Source: Rhodobacteraceae bacterium (ex Bugula neritina AB1) (GTDB taxonomy: Bacteria; Pseudomonadota; Alphaproteobacteria; Rhodobacterales; Rhodobacteraceae). From it: DNA of 64,000 nt. The notes beneath the pieces are model-generated. The model saw only the letters and a program-made list of their open reading frames with translations. It made no database searches and was not told the origin of the DNA. A program made the translations under genes and the position numbers. Within the stretch, counting starts at the first letter, position 1; every line of letters begins with the position of its first letter. This document shows, one piece after another, positions 60,789 to 64,000 of the stretch. Location: positions 60,149 to 124,148 of the forward strand of contig MDLF01000046.1 in NCBI GenBank assembly GCA_001730095.1. Direction: 5' to 3'.

Positions 60789-61547
60789 TCAGGCGTTCAG
60801 GAACACCCGTGCAGCGGCTTCAAATTCCCGCGGCTTCTCGGCGTGCAGCCAATGGCCCGCGCCGGGCAGCTTGGCAAACCGGGCATTGGGAAAGCGCGCG
60901 CGGATCTCCTCCCGGTGCTCTGGCAGCACGTAGTCCGACGCCGAACCAGACAGGAACAGGGTCGGGCCATCCCAGGCCGCATCCGCCTGCGGGAAGGACA
61001 TGATGTTCGGCATCTGATCCGCCAGCGCATCAAGGTTCAGCTTCCAGCGCTTGTTCGGCAGATCCAGCGATTGGGTGAAAAAGCTCTGCAGCGCAGGCTC
61101 CACTCCGGCTTCTGCCAGCTGGGCCGCTGCCTCTGGGCGGCGCTCGATGCGCGCCAGATCCAGCGATTTCATGGCGTGGATATACTGGATTTGCGTATGG
61201 CCATAGGCCACTGGCGCGATGTCGGCCACAACCAGCTTGCGCACCGCTTGGGCATGGTTCAGCGCCAGCATCATTGCCGCCTTGCCGCCCATCGAATGGC
61301 CGATCACATCCATCTGCCCGCCATGGGCGGCAATCACCGCGGCCAGATCGGCGGCCAGCTCCGGGTAGGTGTGGCTGTCTGCGCGCGGGCTGTCGCCGTG
61401 GTTGCGCATATCCACCGCAATCACCTGCCGCTCATCCGACAGCCGCTTGGCGATCACGCCCCAGTTGCGGGCCGATCCATACAGCCCATGGGCAATCAGG
61501 AGCGGAGGTTTTGAGGTGGCGGCGCCATGAATAATCGTGTTCAGCAT
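60789..61547 (-). CDS. Alpha/beta hydrolase (YbfF-like esterase)
   Basis: 252 residues. 'PPLLIAHGLYGSARNWGVIAKRLS', 'VDMRNHGDSP', nucleophile in 'VIGHSMGGKAAMMLAL' and histidine in 'LPGAGHWLHAEKP' are the classic esterase landmarks of YbfF. ATG at 61547 follows AAGG. Ends 11 bp from the convergent small membrane protein gene. Confidence 0.9.
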   Translation of the reverse strand: MLNTIIHGAATSKPPLLIAHGLYGSARNWGVIAKRLSDERQVIAVDMRNHGDSPRADSHTYPELAADLAAVIAAHGGQMDVIGHSMGGKAAMMLALNHAQAVRKLVVADIAPVAYGHTQIQYIHAMKSLDLARIERRPEAAAQLAEAGVEPALQSFFTQSLDLPNKRWKLNLDALADQMPNIMSFPQADAAWDGPTLFLSGSASDYVLPEHREEIRARFPNARFAKLPGAGHWLHAEKPREFEAAARVFLNA

Positions 61548-61648
61548 GCTGCCTTGATAGACGCGCGGGCGGAAGCTTGCCACCCCCATTGAGACAGCCC
61601 TGCCAGAAGGATAGGGTGGCAGCACAGCAGCAAGAGGAGACCGCCAGA

Positions 61649-62014
61649 ATGGCCGCCAGCCTGGAACAGGACATTGAAGACATCCGTGTCCTGTTGAAAG
61701 ACCGTGAACATGCCTCGGGTGATTTTGCTGCTGCGCTCAAACTCGTCCGCCGCCGCATTCCCCGTCGGATCTACAAACAGGGCATGAAGATTGCCGCTGC
61801 CCTGCCGCTGCTGGAGCATCCCAAGCTTTCCCTGACGGTGGATGAAAAACCGCTGCGCGCTGCTGCGCGTGAAGTGAAGGCGCATCTGGAGGAAATCGAC
61901 CTCGCCGACCGCCGCAAGGGATTCTGGCTCGGCGTGCTGGGCAGCGTTGCGTTTTCCGTCCTCTGCGTGCTGATCCTATTGGTGGTGGTGCTGCGCTGGC
62001 GCGGCCTGATCTGA
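61649..62014 (+). CDS. Hypothetical tail-anchored membrane protein
   Basis: 121 residues: a charged helical N-terminal region ('EQDIEDIRVLLKDREHASGDFAAALKLVRRRIPRRI') and one C-terminal transmembrane helix ('GVLGSVAFSVLCVLILLVVVL') ending in RWRGLI. Follows a GAGGAG site. Function unknown; 66 bp upstream of the tetR gene on the same strand. Confidence 0.75.
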   Translation: MAASLEQDIEDIRVLLKDREHASGDFAAALKLVRRRIPRRIYKQGMKIAAALPLLEHPKLSLTVDEKPLRAAAREVKAHLEEIDLADRRKGFWLGVLGSVAFSVLCVLILLVVVLRWRGLI

Positions 62015-62049
62015 TTTCCGGCTTTACGCCGTCGCTGCCGACAGTATTT

Positions 62050-62062
62050 TGAACGCAGTTCA
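62050..62062. promoter_or_regulatory. TetR operator O1 (upstream of tetR)
   Basis: TGAACGCAGTTCA, a palindrome apart from one position pair flanking the centre; extended to TTGAAC-N3-GTTCAA it is perfect. It ends 18 bp before the tetR ATG, placing it for autorepression. Confidence 0.75.
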
Positions 62063-62080
62063 AACAGAAGGCGGAAAGCC

Positions 62081-62686
62081 ATGGCAGGCAAGGTCGAGGC
62101 GCGTAAAGCCGCGCTGCGGGAAAAACTGGTGGAAGCGGCAGAGATCCGCATCGCGCGGGACGGGGCAGGGGCCTTGCGGGCCCGCGACCTGGCGCAGGAC
62201 GCAGGCTGCGCATTGGGGGCGATCTATACCGCCTATGACGACCTGAACGCCATCATCATGGCCGTGAACGGGCGGACATTTCGCAAACTCGGTGTTGCGG
62301 TGCGGGCCTCGGTGGCCGAGGCCGACAGCGAACCGCCCACCCGCCGTCTGATCCTGATGAGCAATGCCTACCTGCATTTTGCCGATGCAAACACCAACCT
62401 GTGGCGGGCTTTGTTCGATCTGCAGATGCAGTCCGGCGGGGCTGTTCCGGATTGGTACATGGCCGCGCTGGAGGATCTGTTTGCCAATATCGCCCAGCCC
62501 GTGTCTGAGCTGTTTCCGGATAAGGGGGCCGAAGACGCCGGCCTGATGGTGCGGGCGCTGTTCTCTTCCGTACATGGCATTGTTCTTCTTGGGCTCGAGC
62601 GGCGGATTTCGGGTGTCCCGCCGGAACAGATCGAGCGGATGATCGCACAGGTGTTGAACCAGATCGGGCAGCCTTCAGAAAAATGA
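62081..62686 (+). CDS. TetR family transcriptional regulator
   Basis: 201 residues: helix-turn-helix 'RDLAQDAGCALGAIYTAYDDLNAIIMAVNGRTF' and a TetR_C ligand domain ('LVRALFSSVHGIVLLGLERR'). Four copies of TGAACG-N2-TTCA type palindromes surround it, one before the gene, one overlapping its stop codon and two before pspA, so it should repress itself and the downstream envelope-stress genes. Confidence 0.92.
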   Translation: MAGKVEARKAALREKLVEAAEIRIARDGAGALRARDLAQDAGCALGAIYTAYDDLNAIIMAVNGRTFRKLGVAVRASVAEADSEPPTRRLILMSNAYLHFADANTNLWRALFDLQMQSGGAVPDWYMAALEDLFANIAQPVSELFPDKGAEDAGLMVRALFSSVHGIVLLGLERRISGVPPEQIERMIAQVLNQIGQPSEK

Positions 62687-62696
62687 ACGGCGTTCA
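62684..62696. promoter_or_regulatory. TetR operator O2
   Basis: TGAACGGCGTTCA; its first three bases are the tetR stop codon. Confidence 0.75.
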
Positions 62697-62706
62697 AAAA
62701 ATGTCT

Positions 62707-62719
62707 TGAACGCCGTTCA
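62707..62719. promoter_or_regulatory. TetR operator O3
   Basis: TGAACGCCGTTCA, 23 bp from O2 start to start, about two helical turns. Confidence 0.75.
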
Positions 62720-62742
62720 GAAATTAACTATACACCTCTGCA

Positions 62743-62755
62743 TGAACGATGTTCA
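62743..62755. promoter_or_regulatory. TetR operator O4
   Basis: TGAACGATGTTCA, 36 bp beyond O3, ending 17 bp before the pspA ATG and just ahead of its GGAGGA ribosome site. Confidence 0.75.
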
Positions 62756-62772
62756 TAAATGCGGAGGAAGAC

Positions 62773-63450
62773 ATGTTCACGACTTTGAAGACCCTGATCA
62801 CCGGTGCCAATGCCCGTGCCGAAGAACAGCTGCGCGAGACCTACTCGATAGAGCTGATCACCCAGAAGATCCGTGAAGCCGAGGGCAACCTGAAGGCCGC
62901 CAAACTGACTCTGGCCAGCCTGATCCAGCGGCAGCGCAGCGAGCAGCGCCAGATCGAGACACTGGAAGGACGCGTCACAGACCTGATGACCCGGGCCGCA
63001 GAGGCGCTTGAGGGCGGCCGCGAGGATCTGGCCCAAAGTGCTGCGCAGGCGGTGGCAGACATGGAAAATGAGCTGACCGTCCGCCGCCAGACCCTGGACC
63101 GGCTCGACACGCGTATTCTGCAGCTGCGTCAATCGGTTGAAACCGCAAACCGCCGCATCACCGATTTGAAACAGGGCGCCATCGCGGCACGCGCCACCCG
63201 GCGTGAACAGGATATCCAGCGCCGCCTGCGCCGCCACACCGGCGGCGACAGCCCGGCAGAGGAAGCCGAAGCGCTGATCCGCGACGTGCTGCAGCGCGAC
63301 GACCCGTTCGAGCAGGGCGAGATCCTGCGCGAGATCGACGGTGAGCTGAACAATTCCACCATTGCCGAGGATCTGGCCGACGCCGGTTTCGGCGCCCGCC
63401 GCCGCAGCACCGCCGCCGATGTGCTGAGCCGCGTTCAAACCAAGGGCTGA
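62773..63450 (+). CDS. pspA: PspA/IM30 family membrane-stress protein
   Basis: 225 residues, almost entirely coiled coil: 'MFTTLKTLITGANARAEEQL' N-terminal amphipathic helix, 'LITQKIREAEGNLKAAKLTLASLIQRQRSEQRQIETLEGRV' long hairpin helices, and a C-terminal 'AADVLSRVQTKG'. ESCRT-III-like PspA proteins bind and stabilise stressed inner membrane. Directly downstream of the tetR gene and three operators; in one operon with the YiaAB protein. Confidence 0.88.
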   Translation: MFTTLKTLITGANARAEEQLRETYSIELITQKIREAEGNLKAAKLTLASLIQRQRSEQRQIETLEGRVTDLMTRAAEALEGGREDLAQSAAQAVADMENELTVRRQTLDRLDTRILQLRQSVETANRRITDLKQGAIAARATRREQDIQRRLRRHTGGDSPAEEAEALIRDVLQRDDPFEQGEILREIDGELNNSTIAEDLADAGFGARRRSTAADVLSRVQTKG

Positions 63451-63518
63451 GCCGTCCATAGCCACTCGGCTCGGCCCACCGGCCAGGCTGACCTCATTCA
63501 TTTTCCGGGAGAAAACAC

Positions 63519-63806
63519 ATGTATACCGATAACACCGACAACAAGCTGATCATCCTTCTGAACTCGGCAGGCGTCGCCATTGCCTATGCGATGCTGGGAA
63601 TTTCCCTGTGGCTCTCGACAGACGTGCCGCTGGCCACCAAGGGCTATTGGGGGATGGCGGTCCTGCTGCTGACGCTGAGCCTGATCAACGTGGTGAAATA
63701 CCGCTTCGACCACCGCTCCAGCGAGGACCGCATCCGCAAGATCGAAGACGCCCGCAACGAAAAACTGCTGGAAGACGCACTGCTGGAAAGCAAGCAGGAC
63801 ATCTGA
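63519..63806 (+). CDS. YiaA/YiaB family inner membrane protein
   Basis: 95 residues with two transmembrane helices ('LIILLNSAGVAIAYAMLGISLW' and 'KGYWGMAVLLLTLSLINVVKY'), the YiaAB domain, and a charged C-terminal helix 'SSEDRIRKIEDARNEKLLEDALLESKQ'. Follows pspA by 68 bp and ends with a terminator. Possibly the membrane partner of PspA in this operon. Confidence 0.85.
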   Translation: MYTDNTDNKLIILLNSAGVAIAYAMLGISLWLSTDVPLATKGYWGMAVLLLTLSLINVVKYRFDHRSSEDRIRKIEDARNEKLLEDALLESKQDI

Positions 63807-63833
63807 CGTCGCTCAGTCTTGCACCGGCATCAG

Positions 63834-63868
63834 GCCGCCCGCTGAGTTTGGCGGGCGGCTTGTTTTTT
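63834..63868 (+). terminator. Intrinsic terminator of the pspA operon
   Basis: GCCGCCCGC (63834-63842), 8-nt loop, GCGGGCGGC (63851-63859), then TTGTTTTTT. Confidence 0.92.
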
Positions 63869-64000
63869 GCAGCTGCTGTTCAGGACACACATATCAGAGC
63901 CTGCCCATCTTGCCTTTCTCGGGCGCGCGGATGGGGTCAATGGGGTGGATGGGGCTGGTTAATGATGCGGACGCATGTGTAATGCGTTGTTATTAAACAA

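Overview
The window is a GC-rich alphaproteobacterial chromosome segment, best matched to the Roseobacter group of the Rhodobacteraceae. The signs are a PHA locus in the order phaZ-phaC-phaP-phaR, a PutA without a DNA-binding domain controlled by a divergent Lrp-type gene, a queC-D-E-F cluster, a bufferin operon and many family-typical hypothetical genes. It is ordinary chromosome: no insertion sequence, prophage, integrase or CRISPR array was recognised. One tRNA gene (Leu, UAA) is present.

Layout. 1-2.8 kb: a glyoxalase cut by the window edge, then a Slam-like outer-membrane protein with its lipoprotein partner (type XI secretion type). 3-5.6 kb: thyA-folA, a cold-shock gene, an ArsC/Spx-like gene and a small membrane protein. 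5.6-8.2 kb: bufferin operon bufA-bufB-bufC-doxX (copper-binding modified peptide). 8.4-14.8 kb: thrS and assorted hydrolases. 14.8-20.4 kb: polyhydroxyalkanoate genes, tied together by CTGC-N3-GCAG palindromes that look like PhaR sites, and followed by a 7-copy 16-bp tandem repeat. 21.5-31.3 kb: a minus-strand nitrogen/polyamine block (two glutamine-synthetase-like enzymes, a glutamine amidotransferase, a PuuB-type oxidase, a DegT aminotransferase) with a polar amino acid ABC transporter. 31.4-33.1 kb: a tightly overlapped terB-terB-PhnD-like operon. 33.6-36.7 kb: valS. 37-39.2 kb: a fatty acid hydroxylase/sterol desaturase with a divergent LysR. 39.3-41 kb: Lrp regulator and a fold-III PLP decarboxylase. 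41.2-42.2 kb: a decayed molybdenum hydroxylase remnant. 42-50 kb: housekeeping and accessory enzymes including metF/metR, an inositol monophosphatase and a rhomboid protease. 50-54 kb: putA/putR. 54.8 kb: tRNA-Leu. 55.2-57.5 kb: queuosine precursor operon with a preQ1-I riboswitch in front of queC. 57.7-60.5 kb: a second LysR/desaturase module, with a class II aldolase. 60.5-63.8 kb: a small membrane protein behind a hairpin that sequesters its ribosome-binding site, an esterase, and a TetR-PspA-YiaAB stress module with four copies of one operator palindrome.

The strongest non-coding signals read by eye are the preQ1-I riboswitch, the TetR operators, the PhaR sites, the two LysR palindromes with identical 7-nt spacers, the Shine-Dalgarno-masking hairpin at 60.5 kb and a 23-bp dispersed intergenic motif with an invariant frame and a variable 3-bp core. 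Coordinates of starts were chosen from ribosome-binding sites, overlaps and family N-termini; functions are assigned from remembered family motifs, not from a database search.
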